From the IMG/VR virus record IMGVR_UViG_3300035100_000562, positions 1 to 26,873 of that record: 26,873 bases of DNA; one strand, written 5' to 3'. The position numbers and the translations under genes are program-made. The notes below the pieces were generated by a model. The model worked only from the letters and a program-made list of their open reading frames with translations, did no database searches and had not been told where the DNA came from. Shown here in pieces: positions 6,321 to 13,966 of the stretch; within the stretch, counting starts at the first letter, position 1; each line of letters opens with the position of its first letter. The DNA is from a virus.

Positions 6321-6701
6321 TTAAGCATTCAGCCGCGAAGCAATCTTGGTCAAGGCCAGCTTGTGCTTGCGCCACGCAGTGGTACGATCCACACCTAACT
6401 CGCCGCTGATTTGTTTCCACGGCACGCGCGCCGCCCGTGACCAGATCAACTTACGTTCAGCCTCTTCAATCCAAAGCACCCAATCAAAGGTCTGCTCAAG
6501 ACGGGTGATCGACGCCGACGACGGCCAGACCCGCATCGGCTGCGGTTCCATCGCTGCGATCTCGCGGCTGGTCCGCGCGATGTCCGGCCATGCGTTGAAA
6601 TACCCACGCGCCTTCACTGGTGGAAGTTTGCGCAGGGTGCGGATCGCTTCTTCGAAATGATCCGCGACATCGTCCGCGGTCCAGGTCTTCTTCTCACCCA
6701 T
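6321..6701 (-). CDS. DUF6362-like phage protein with C-terminal HTH, 126 aa
   Basis: The start at 6701 (MGEKKTWTADDVADHFEEAI) is chosen because GGAGGTG precedes it; the longer frame to 6764 overlaps the next gene without a ribosome site. The middle holds W-rich sequence (LEQTFDWVLWIEEAERKLIW). The C-terminal 35 residues (VPWKQISGELGVDRTTAWRK) form a clear helix-turn-helix of the type in which a repeated-trial recognition helix follows GVDRTT. I recall this layout as DUF6362 in alphaproteobacterial phages. It probably binds DNA as a small regulator or terminase-like adaptor; the target is unknown. It overlaps the preceding 65-aa gene by 8 nt, placing it in the operon headed by the resolvase. 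Confidence 0.75.
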   Translation of the reverse strand: MGEKKTWTADDVADHFEEAIRTLRKLPPVKARGYFNAWPDIARTSREIAAMEPQPMRVWPSSASITRLEQTFDWVLWIEEAERKLIWSRAARVPWKQISGELGVDRTTAWRKHKLALTKIASRLNA

Positions 6702-6891
6702 GGCGCACCTCCCCCGCGGGGCGTGGCCCATAGAGTTTTGTACCCAATTGCTCGACCAGTTCACGTTCCGGCCAAGTCAGGCGTTGATCGTCAACGCTGA
6801 CAGCCAGCACGCCTTGTTCGTGCCAGCCGTCCCGTTTGACCTGTTCAGGATCACGGCGGTGCCCGCCATAGCCTTTGGGTGTGAACCTCAT
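6694..6891 (-). CDS. Small phage protein, 65 aa, unknown function
   Basis: The start at 6891 (MRFTPKGYGGHRRDPEQVKR) is set by the ATGA overlap with the resolvase stop and by GGAGGTG upstream. The N-terminal third is basic with GYGGHRRD; the rest (VLAVSVDDQRLTWPERELVE) is mixed and probably folds with the next gene's product or on its own. No cysteines or membrane segments. The tight overlaps on both sides (4 and 8 nt) support it as a real operon member between RuvC-like resolvase and the DUF6362-like protein. Function not recognised. Confidence 0.7.
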   Translation of the reverse strand: MRFTPKGYGGHRRDPEQVKRDGWHEQGVLAVSVDDQRLTWPERELVEQLGTKLYGPRPAGEVRHG

Positions 6892-7376
6892 GCCACACCT
6901 CCCCGGGTCTCGATGGCCCACTGCAGGATGGCGATAGCGTCCGCTTCATTGTCATCAGCGGGGCTAAATCCTCGGGCACGTGCAGCAGCGACCATAGCCT
7001 CTTTTGATGCGTTACCCTTGCCGGTGGCATGGCGTTTGATGGTGCCGACCGGGACGCCCTCGTAGGGCACGCCGCGCAATTCAGCCCATGACGTCAAAGT
7101 CGCCATGAGTCCGCCGTAGATGTGGCTTGCATCGGTGCCAGCGTGACGGCGCACTTCCTCGAACCAGATCGCCCCAATCGGTCCAGACAACCGGTCAAGC
7201 TCTGTTAGCCAGTTGGTGAACCGCAGATAGCGCATCCCTCCACCGTCATAACGGCCGGGCTTAAACGATGCGGTGCCGCTGGTGATCAGGCCGTCAAAGC
7301 CACGGATGGCCCAGCCGGTGGTCGTGCCGAGGTCAAGCGCAAGGATACTGCGCGGGGTTTGTGTGGGTTGGGTCAT
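6888..7376 (-). CDS. RuvC-like Holliday-junction resolvase (phage type)
   Basis: The 162-aa protein starts with a RNase H-fold strand and first acid, ILALDLGTTTGWA (Asp15). The second acid is in IWFEEVRRH (Glu73/74), and the last acids are in ADDNEADAIAI (Asp141/142, Asp146). The central GTIKRHATGKGNASKEAM matches the RuvC-like VKRxxTGxGxAxK segment. These features define the RuvC family that cuts four-way junctions, here probably resolving branched replication or recombination intermediates before packaging. ATG at 7376 is preceded by GAGGAGG. The 390-bp gap upstream holds an AT-rich stretch with a possible promoter (TTGAAA, then TATATT about 19 nt on), so this is the first gene of a minus-strand unit running to 4411. 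Confidence 0.9.
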   Translation of the reverse strand: MTQPTQTPRSILALDLGTTTGWAIRGFDGLITSGTASFKPGRYDGGGMRYLRFTNWLTELDRLSGPIGAIWFEEVRRHAGTDASHIYGGLMATLTSWAELRGVPYEGVPVGTIKRHATGKGNASKEAMVAAARARGFSPADDNEADAIAILQWAIETRGGVA

Positions 7377-7766
7377 GCAGACCTCCTCTTCGATTTGGTG
7401 AGCGAGGCGAGACGGCTATCCCGTGAAGGCTGCGGTCTCGCCAGGCCCCGAAGGGTGGTCTGGTCAGGTCAGGCGCGGGGCGACGAGGCCGCCCGGCATA
7501 TCTTTCAAAACATTCAGGGAGGGCTCTTGAAAGATTTCCGCCCCTAAGTCGTTGTCTTGTATGTGTAATATATAATCTTTCAATTATTCAATATTTCAAT
7601 AGGTACCTCTCTCTTATTATTTAAACGCGCGCGTACGCGTACAGGGATAAGGGGTCCTCTTGAAAGATTGAAAGATTTGAAGGATTCCTTTTTTCCGTTT
7701 TAACTCATTGCGTTATGCCCAATGCGTACTTCAAATTCAGCTTCAGTGGGTTTGAAGGATCTCCCG
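7377..7766. other. 390-bp non-coding region with AT-rich core and nonamer repeats
   Basis: No credible gene is seen. The core at about 7545-7740 is strikingly AT-rich against the GC-rich surroundings and contains the alternating purine-pyrimidine run CGCGCGCGTACGCGTAC near 7626-7641. TTGAARGAT nonamers are scattered through it. A minus-strand promoter for the resolvase operon could lie at about 7570-7605. It follows the 3' end of the primase-helicase gene, a plausible place for a replication origin. Confidence 0.6.
7500..7760. repeat. Seven TTGAA(A/G)GAT nonamers in both orientations
   Basis: Forward copies start at 7527, 7660, 7668, 7677 (TTGAAGGAT) and 7752 (TTGAAGGAT). Reverse copies (ATCTTTCAA) are at 7500 and 7575. 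Three forward copies are tandem at 8-9 bp spacing (7660-7685). Multiple short repeats flanking an AT-rich stretch beside a primase-helicase gene is the general pattern of an iteron origin. Confidence 0.6.
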
Positions 7767-10046
7767 TCACCCGCCAAACCGCGCCAACCTGTACACCATG
7801 GCCTGCTTGGTCGATGAGCCGCGCATACCCGTCGTGACATCCCCGCTTTCGATCAAGGTCAGCAGGATCTCATCACGGTCACGCGACTTGAGCCATTGTG
7901 AGGCGCGCGTGATTTCGGATTTGGCGATGCCTTTCGCACCTGCCGCCCGAATAATCTCCTTCAACCGCTTGAGATGCGCTTCCGTCTCGGTGTCAGCAAC
8001 ATGGCGTTCAACAGCCTCCATGGTCCGCCGCGCATAATGGCGCACAAAATCAATGGCCCAATCTGCGGCCGAGAGGTCGATCGCAGGGTTGGTCGGATCG
8101 CGTCCAACCGCCACAATCAGCGCCAGCTTCAACGCGTTCTCCCCAATACGCGCCAGGATCGCAGTGAAGGCTGTTCCACTTGCTGCGCGCAACTCCCCCG
8201 TCAGCTCTGCGCTGAGCAGTCGAAACCGGTCTCGGGCATCCTCGGTCATCGGCACGATTGTTGGGTTCACCGCGGTGTTTTGATCGGCCGTCTTGCCTGC
8301 AAGATTGCCTTTCTGGTGCCCACCACCGCAGGCCACGCTTTGCAACCCGGCGATCAGCGCAGGATCAGCCTGGCGCATGCCCACGGCGATATTTTCGTCC
8401 GGGTAATCCTCATCACTCGGCAGGATCAGAAAGCGCGCCAGCGATCCATCGACGACGTTTGCGCCCTGCAATGCACCCCAGAAGTGCAAAGGCGTCGTGG
8501 TGCCATAGACACTCAGGCAGGGTTGATTGATATCCCGCCGCTCGTTTGAGCCATCACGGTTAGCATATTCCGCGCCTAGAAAGATCCCGCCAGCCGCCGT
8601 GTAAAGCTCGGTCATATTATCGAGGATTTCGGTGATATGGCGCGGACTGCGCCGTCGATCGGCTGCCGCCGCCAGGAACATACCGAATTCGTCGATCTGG
8701 AACAGGATCGCCGGCTGACGATGCAGTGCGGTCAAAAGCCCCGCGCCGGAGGCGATCTTGTTGCCACCGAGATAATGGGCCAGCCCCGCCTCGAAAAAGA
8801 CCTCGTTGATGATCTCGCGGGCGTGGTTCTTGCCTGATCCGCTATCCGCAATGCCCACGACATACAGGTTCGAGCGCAGGTTGCTCTCGGTGCGATACTG
8901 CCGCCCCATGAGCGCACCAATCGCGCAAAGGCTCGCACCGAGTGACAACAACGGCTGAGGACGCCGGGCTGTCGACAGCATGTAGTCGGTCAGATCCCCC
9001 ACCAATCCATCGGGCATGATCAGCGTGAATGGCGAGGTGGCCGAAGATTCCTCATCACCCTCAGCATGTTCTCCCAGCTTCGACAAGAGATCCGCCGCAG
9101 GATGCTGTTCATCGCGGGCCGTCGATCCATCAAAGCGCAGTGAAGCATCAGGTTGCCAGCCGCGCTCCATGGCCAGGTGATAGATCGTGCCCGCGCCAAT
9201 CCGGTCCGGTTTGAAACTGGCCCAGGCCTTAGCGGTCGCCGCAGGCACATTCTTTGCCGCCTGCGCTGACCAGCCGGCAAAGATATCGCCCCCGGCGTCA
9301 CCAAGCGCTCCCTTCAGCGCCATGCCAATCCGCACCCAGCTGTCATAATCCAACTCTGCATTTGGCATCCATTTCAGCGCAGCCTCAATGGCCGGCAATG
9401 TCCCCATTTGGCTGTGGGCCTGCAGGTGCTCCGTGCCTGTTGATCCTGTCGCGAGGCCACGTTGGCGCAGATGTTCGGGCAACAGCGCATAGGCCTCATC
9501 GAGAAAGGCGCGTGCCATCTCTGCGGTAATCTTAGGCAGCTCCGTGATGTCGATATCCGCCAGCCCCTCCTCGGGCCAGGCATAGGGCGCGCCAGTGTCC
9601 GGGTGGTTGGCGTAGGCCACGAACTGCTGACCAAGGCAAAGCACTTCCAGCGGATGACGTTTGATGCCCCGGAAAGGGGTTTCTGTGCGATAGATCAGCA
9701 TCCGTTTCGGCGCTTTACCGATGCGCAGCGCCGGCGTGTCCCCCAGCCGTTCGCGCGCCAATCCCTCGATCCGGAGCGCAAGTTCGGCGTCTTCAACAAC
9801 GTCGATATCGACGGCTGCAACCGCACCACCAACAAGCCCGACGCCACACTCGGGCCAGGCCGACCACGTCGTCACCTCCACCTCCGTGGTCGGGCGCTCA
9901 GTGTGCCGGTTCCATTCTGGATAGTCCGCCCACGCCCCACGCTGGAAGCGGCCGGGCTTCTTTGTGCCCGGGCCGATGGGGAGAATAGCATAGCCATTGG
10001 TGACAAGCCGCGCGCCGAAGCGCGCCATGAAAGATGTATTGGTCAT
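7767..10046 (-). CDS. Phage primase-helicase: PriPol-like N-terminus, PriCT-2-like domain, DUF3987-like P-loop ATPase
   Basis: The start at 10046 (MTNTSFMARFGARLVTNGYA) is set by the TGATG overlap with the DUF6511 gene. Residues about 1-185 are a bifunctional primase-polymerase domain: AVAAVDIDVVED holds the DxD metal site (80-82), and IGKAPKRMLIYR the downstream conserved segment. Residues about 215-297 (LPAIEAALKWMPNAELDYDS, later GTIYHLAMERGW) match PriCT-2. Residues about 340-700 are a DUF3987-like helicase domain with Walker A GIADSGSGKNHA (398-409) and Walker B ILFQIDEFGMF (447-457). At 759 aa it is a typical phage or plasmid primase-helicase that starts DNA synthesis at the origin and unwinds. 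The C-terminal 60 residues look like a winged helix (KSEITRASQWLKSRDRDEIL). It is the central replication gene. Confidence 0.9.
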   Translation of the reverse strand: MTNTSFMARFGARLVTNGYAILPIGPGTKKPGRFQRGAWADYPEWNRHTERPTTEVEVTTWSAWPECGVGLVGGAVAAVDIDVVEDAELALRIEGLARERLGDTPALRIGKAPKRMLIYRTETPFRGIKRHPLEVLCLGQQFVAYANHPDTGAPYAWPEEGLADIDITELPKITAEMARAFLDEAYALLPEHLRQRGLATGSTGTEHLQAHSQMGTLPAIEAALKWMPNAELDYDSWVRIGMALKGALGDAGGDIFAGWSAQAAKNVPAATAKAWASFKPDRIGAGTIYHLAMERGWQPDASLRFDGSTARDEQHPAADLLSKLGEHAEGDEESSATSPFTLIMPDGLVGDLTDYMLSTARRPQPLLSLGASLCAIGALMGRQYRTESNLRSNLYVVGIADSGSGKNHAREIINEVFFEAGLAHYLGGNKIASGAGLLTALHRQPAILFQIDEFGMFLAAAADRRRSPRHITEILDNMTELYTAAGGIFLGAEYANRDGSNERRDINQPCLSVYGTTTPLHFWGALQGANVVDGSLARFLILPSDEDYPDENIAVGMRQADPALIAGLQSVACGGGHQKGNLAGKTADQNTAVNPTIVPMTEDARDRFRLLSAELTGELRAASGTAFTAILARIGENALKLALIVAVGRDPTNPAIDLSAADWAIDFVRHYARRTMEAVERHVADTETEAHLKRLKEIIRAAGAKGIAKSEITRASQWLKSRDRDEILLTLIESGDVTTGMRGSSTKQAMVYRLARFGG

Positions 10047-10432
10047 CAGAAGGGCACCTCGGGTGTCATGGCGTCGAGGCGTTTGCGGTCTTGCCCCGCA
10101 AGTTCGCGTAGGTGGTCGCAGTAGCCGGTGACGACCGCGTCGATGAAGCGGTCCCACTCAGTCTCGGTCAGGGTGGCAAGATCGGATTTACCGATGCTCT
10201 CGAGGTATTCGCCACCATATTGGCCACCAACGCTCATCGCCTGCATTTCATTAGGGGTGGGATCGATCATACCTGTCCTCCTGTGACAGATGTCCTGGCA
10301 GGTGCGAGAACAGAGGTGTTTGCGGCTTTGGTCCCGCCGCTTGTCCGAGACTGTGAATATCGGGTTGAACCAGCCAAACCCGCGAGGTTCCCGGCGGCAG
10401 AGGGCGCAGAGGCCGGAGTTGATTTGGTGCAT
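10046..10432 (-). CDS. DUF6511-like zinc-binding small protein, 128 aa
   Basis: The N-terminus CALCRREPRGFGW and the later LCSRTCQDICH give two CxxC/CxxxC pairs that would bind zinc; the CxxC...GFGW pattern matches what I know as DUF6511 in alphaproteobacterial phages. The rest (MSVGGQYGGEYLESIGKSDL, ELAGQDRKRLDAMTPEVPF) is acidic and soluble. ATG at 10432 lies inside the 3' end of the helicase gene in another frame, giving a 166-nt overlap; the helicase tail there is low-complexity while this frame is well structured, so this frame is the constrained one. The stop overlaps the primase-helicase ATG as TGATG. Role in replication is inferred from position only. Confidence 0.8.
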   Translation of the reverse strand: MHQINSGLCALCRREPRGFGWFNPIFTVSDKRRDQSRKHLCSRTCQDICHRRTGMIDPTPNEMQAMSVGGQYGGEYLESIGKSDLATLTETEWDRFIDAVVTGYCDHLRELAGQDRKRLDAMTPEVPF

Positions 10433-12003
10433 GGGTCGAACCTATAGCCGGAGATTTCAAGAAAGCGGCCAGACGGACGCACCGAGATCGCGGTTGGCCG
10501 AGCCAGTTGCCCCGCCTGCGCAATGGCATCGTCGACATTGCGCGGCATCGGGCAGCCCGGCGCGCGCTTGCGCCACCACTCGAACGCCTTCTGGCGCGCA
10601 TAGCCCTGATGCTCGACACAGACCCATTCGTTGTAGGACTTGAGCCCGCAGCTATAGGTGACCTTCAGTGATGGCAGCCCGCCGCGCTTGTCGTGCCGGC
10701 TGTAGGACACACCGTGGACCAGCAGCCATTGGACTTTCGGCGACAAAACCGGAAGCGTGGCCGCTGTGGGGGCTATTTTCACCTCGCGTGCTGGGAACAC
10801 GTAACCGCAATCCGGGCATTCCGTTGCCGAGAGCGCGAGGATGCTGTCGCACTCGGGGCAGACCTTTGTGGGGGCCTCGCCACCTCCGCCATCGCCCGGG
10901 CGTTTCGGGCGGACCAGATCGATCGGTCCGTGGCGGCGGACATTGCCCGCAAAGTCGAGAACCAGACAGTTTTCCTTGTTCGGAGCCAGCCGCGTGCCGC
11001 GACCCACCATCTGAACGTAGAGCCCTGCAGACTTGGTGGGGCGCAGGAGCGCAATCAGATCGACGGCGGGTGCGTTGAACCCGGTCGTCAGCACACCCAT
11101 TGAGGCCAGTGCGCGGATTTCACCCCGTTTAAAGGCTGCGACAATGGCATCGCGTTCGTCCTTTGGCGTGTTCCCGAAGATTGTGCGGCAGGCGATCCCT
11201 TGACGGGCAAACTCCTCGGCCACATGACGCGCGTGCTCGACGCCCGAACAGAAGGCCAGCCAGGATTTGCGGTCTTTTCCATGAGTGATGATCTCGCTCA
11301 CGGCTGCCCGCGTGATGGTATCCTGATCAACTGCGGCTGCCAGATCGCGCGCAATGAAGTCACCCGCACGGGTGCCGACCTTCGAGATGTCCAACCGTGT
11401 TGCCGGTTGTTTCGACACTAGCGGGCTCAGATATCCAGCGTCGATCAGATCGCGAACTGGAGCCTCATAGGCAATGTCGGTGAAGAGTGCGTCCTTGCCC
11501 TCATGCAGCATGCCGCTGCCCGTCCGGAACGGTGTGGCGGTGAACCCGATCACCTTGAGTGCGGGGGTAATCTCCTGCAGCGCGTCAAGAAAGCGCCGAT
11601 ACATTGTGCTGGAATTGCCGGGGATGAGATGGGCCTCATCAATCAGCACCAGATCGGTGTGGCCGATCTCATGGGCGCGGCGATGGATTGATTGGATCCC
11701 GGCGAAGAGGATCCGCGCCCGTGCCTCGCGTTTGCCCAAGCCCGCCGAATAGATGCCCGCGGGCGCCTCAGGCCAAAGCCCAGTCATCTCGGCATGGTTT
11801 TGCGCGATCAACTCGCGCACATGGGTCACGATCAGAATGCGTTGATCCGGCCACGCCTTCAGCACCCCTTCGATGAAGGACGCCATGACGAGGGACTTGC
11901 CGCCGGCCGTGGGGATCACAACGCAGCAATTGCCAGATTTCTCGGCGTAGTACTTGTAGATCGCGGCGATCGCGGCCTGTTGATAGGGGCGCAGGGTCAG
12001 CAT
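10267..12003 (-). CDS. DEAD/DEAH-box superfamily 2 DNA helicase
   Basis: All SF2 motifs are visible: Q-like LRPYQQAAI (4-12), motif I PTAGGKSL (31-38), motif Ia VTHVRELI, motif II IDEAH (121-125), motif III FTATPFR (154-160), then motif V VLTTGFNAPAVD and motif VI QMVGRGTRLA. Two CxxC pairs (CPECDSILALSATECPDCGY) form a zinc ribbon after the helicase core. An RecG/UvsW-like role in unwinding or remodelling phage replication and recombination intermediates is likely. The last ~55 residues (STPASAPSAAGNLAGLAGST) are low-complexity where the DUF6511 gene overlaps. ATG at 12003 overlaps the end of the nuclease gene by 7 nt, so the two are coupled. Confidence 0.92.
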   Translation of the reverse strand: MLTLRPYQQAAIAAIYKYYAEKSGNCCVVIPTAGGKSLVMASFIEGVLKAWPDQRILIVTHVRELIAQNHAEMTGLWPEAPAGIYSAGLGKREARARILFAGIQSIHRRAHEIGHTDLVLIDEAHLIPGNSSTMYRRFLDALQEITPALKVIGFTATPFRTGSGMLHEGKDALFTDIAYEAPVRDLIDAGYLSPLVSKQPATRLDISKVGTRAGDFIARDLAAAVDQDTITRAAVSEIITHGKDRKSWLAFCSGVEHARHVAEEFARQGIACRTIFGNTPKDERDAIVAAFKRGEIRALASMGVLTTGFNAPAVDLIALLRPTKSAGLYVQMVGRGTRLAPNKENCLVLDFAGNVRRHGPIDLVRPKRPGDGGGGEAPTKVCPECDSILALSATECPDCGYVFPAREVKIAPTAATLPVLSPKVQWLLVHGVSYSRHDKRGGLPSLKVTYSCGLKSYNEWVCVEHQGYARQKAFEWWRKRAPGCPMPRNVDDAIAQAGQLARPTAISVRPSGRFLEISGYRFDPCTKSTPASAPSAAGNLAGLAGSTRYSQSRTSGGTKAANTSVLAPARTSVTGGQV

Positions 12004-13001
12004 GGCGCAGCCTCCGTGTTGCGGGCGTCATTTGACCAGGAGGCGCCATCTTTCATGCGGTAGGTGACAATGTCGTCCCCCGCATCGATGACCTCACCCG
12101 GCACGAGATCGGGGATGAAGAGATGTTTGCCGCAGGCGGCCCGCTGCTCGGCCGGCGACAGCATTCTGTCGTGCCGCGCGCAGTGCCATCCACCGAAGTC
12201 TTTGCTTGCCGCGCTTCCAGACGAAGAACCGGTATCCACTTCTTCTGGAAGCGCTCCGACGGCGGTAGAATGCAGGCAGGACCGACAGGTCACAGCGGCC
12301 CCGCCACCCTCATGACAGGCGGCATGGTGATCGCAAAAACGACATTCGAACCAAGCCGAATCTTCGCTGATCCGCGCAGGCGGGTGCTGGGCAAAGATAA
12401 CCCGGCCAGCCTTCTCCAAAAGGCGTTCCGCCGTGGCAGGTTCGGCCTCAACCCGTTCAATATGCAGCGCGTCAGTGTCCTTGCAGACCGCCACATAAAG
12501 CGCGCGGGTGATCCCCGTCAGATGCATGTAGAGCTGCATCTGCGCGGCATGCTGGGGCTTAGCCAGCACCACGCCTTTGGCGGTCAGCTCAGTGAAGCTC
12601 TTGACCCCGTGGGTCTTGAACTCCAGCACATGCCAGGTCTTCGGGGCCTCTAGGATGCCGATGGCAACGCCGTCCAGCGAGCCGCCGAAATGGCTGCCAT
12701 GGGCCTCGACCCGGAACTGGCGACCGGTTTCGGGATCGACCTCGAGCACCGTTGCACCAGTGGCACGCAGATTTCGCACGAGGCGGTCCTCTTCCAATTG
12801 ACCAGTCTCGAAGAGGCGCAGCAGGCGGCCGGAATGGCGCGCAGGCGTGACCCAGCGGAAATCATACCAGAGCGCGCGTGCGCAAGATTTACCGATGATG
12901 GATGCGCCGAGATGGTCACGGAAGCCATCGCCCTGGCGGGCCTCATAATCGGCATAGATCGCCGTCAGCGTTGGCGTGGGGGGTGCGGGAAGATCAGCCA
13001 T
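11997..13001 (-). CDS. PD-(D/E)XK nuclease, Cas4-like, with probable Fe-S cluster
   Basis: Catalytic residues of the PD-(D/E)XK fold are visible: GGSLDGVAIG (Asp110) and HVLEFKTHG (Glu127, Lys129), followed by the motif-IV-like QMQLYMHLTG. Cys40 in GKSCARALWYDFRW plus the C-terminal set FECRFCDHHAAC match the Cas4/AddB-type four-cysteine Fe-S arrangement. A 90-residue C-terminal extension has more cysteines (CRSC...HCARHDRMLSPAEQR) and may be a second zinc site. Such nucleases process DNA ends for phage recombination, acting with the Sak4-like protein and helicase of this operon. The start is ATG at 13001, overlapping the upstream stop as TGATG with GGGAGG upstream; a GTG one codon earlier is possible. 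Confidence 0.88.
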   Translation of the reverse strand: MADLPAPPTPTLTAIYADYEARQGDGFRDHLGASIIGKSCARALWYDFRWVTPARHSGRLLRLFETGQLEEDRLVRNLRATGATVLEVDPETGRQFRVEAHGSHFGGSLDGVAIGILEAPKTWHVLEFKTHGVKSFTELTAKGVVLAKPQHAAQMQLYMHLTGITRALYVAVCKDTDALHIERVEAEPATAERLLEKAGRVIFAQHPPARISEDSAWFECRFCDHHAACHEGGGAAVTCRSCLHSTAVGALPEEVDTGSSSGSAASKDFGGWHCARHDRMLSPAEQRAACGKHLFIPDLVPGEVIDAGDDIVTYRMKDGASWSNDARNTEAAPC

Positions 13002-13363
13002 CACAAGCCCTCCCGTTCACTGCGGGCTTGGGCCTCGGCCAGAATGCCGTCCCATGTCGCAGGATCGTGCCGTTCACGCAGAACACCGATCAGCGCGTCC
13101 TTCAGCTTTTCGCGGCGGCGACGACCGGTGCCTTGGGCCAGAAGTTCCGCCCGCTCGCGGCTCAGATGCCGAAGCGCTGTGCGGGCCCTGTGGAACCAGT
13201 CTGGATCGATGGGTTTGTGACCCCGCTGGCGCGCCAGATCGGCGGTTGCGATCTGAGTGCGGATTTTGGCAATGGCGTCGTCGAGTTCGATCAACCGGCG
13301 CTGGTCATCAGGCAAGCCGGGGCTGGTCACGGCCCAAGGGGCCGCGTTAGTCAGATCAGTCAT
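13001..13363 (-). CDS. Phage hypothetical protein, 120 aa, helical
   Basis: The start at 13363 (MTDLTNAAPWAVTSPGLPDD) has AAGGAT about 7 nt upstream; the longer frame to 13402 lacks one. The body is long, highly charged helices (LIELDDAIAKIRTQIATADL; FHRARTALRHLSRERAELLA), probably a coiled coil, with no catalytic motif. It sits between DUF669 and the Cas4-like nuclease and is coupled to the nuclease by TGATG, so it likely serves the same recombination module. Function unknown. Confidence 0.75.
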   Translation of the reverse strand: MTDLTNAAPWAVTSPGLPDDQRRLIELDDAIAKIRTQIATADLARQRGHKPIDPDWFHRARTALRHLSRERAELLAQGTGRRRREKLKDALIGVLRERHDPATWDGILAEAQARSEREGL

Positions 13364-13427
13364 GGGAATATCCTTAGATGGGGTAGGGCGCTGCCCCCGC
13401 ACACAGGGGCTGGAGCAGCGCTGTGCA

Positions 13428-13943
13428 TCAGCCCTTCTTGTTCCAGGGAGCGGAGGCCATTTTGGCCGGGGCAGAAGCAGGCTGCGTCGTGGGCGGTGCC
13501 ACGGCAGGGGCAGCAGGCTTGGCAGCAGCGGCCGGAGATCCGCCAGCCTCAGGCTGAAGGTAAGCTATTGCGTTACTCTCGCCGTAACCGTTCTTCGGCG
13601 GCTTGATTTTCACCTGGATCGTCATCGGGATCAGGTGCAGTTCCTCGCTGGCGCTGACATGCATCCGGCCCGTGGCGTGGCAGATGGCCGAAAGGGTGCG
13701 CTGTGCAATCTCAACCGTGGTCGGGTTCGGGTTCACGAGGTTCAGCTGATCAAAGATCTTCCGGCCCTGATGCTGGCCGTCCAAAATATCCAGCATCAGC
13801 CAGAGAAACTGGCCCATACCGTTTTTGGTAACGCGCATCTCGCTTTCGACGATCTGGGCGCGGTATTTGCCTGCGGGCAGCAGCTCGTAAGCGGTGGTGG
13901 GTTCAACGCTGGTAGCGTCAAAGGGCGTATCAAAACGTGCCAT
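13428..13943 (-). CDS. DUF669-family protein, possible single-stranded DNA-binding protein
   Basis: The 171-aa protein has the DUF669 pattern: start MARFDTPFDATSVEPTTAYE, then LLPAGKYRAQIVESEM, GQFLWLMLDILDGQHQGRKI and TLSAICHATG. DUF669 proteins accompany Sak4-type recombination genes in many phages and are generally suspected to be OB-fold SSB-like proteins. The C-terminal 45 residues are Pro/Ala-rich and disordered, ending SAPWNKKG, reminiscent of SSB tails but basic and not acidic at the tip. AAAGGAT precedes the ATG. It is 23 nt downstream of the Sak4-like gene in the same operon. Confidence 0.88.
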   Translation of the reverse strand: MARFDTPFDATSVEPTTAYELLPAGKYRAQIVESEMRVTKNGMGQFLWLMLDILDGQHQGRKIFDQLNLVNPNPTTVEIAQRTLSAICHATGRMHVSASEELHLIPMTIQVKIKPPKNGYGESNAIAYLQPEAGGSPAAAAKPAAPAVAPPTTQPASAPAKMASAPWNKKG

Positions 13944-13966
13944 GGTCGTATCCTTTCAGGTCTGGT

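Noticed and set aside
11997-13001. CRISPR-Cas involvement of the Cas4-like nuclease
   Set aside because: Neighbours are phage replication and recombination genes, with no array or other cas gene; Cas4-like nucleases are common in phages.
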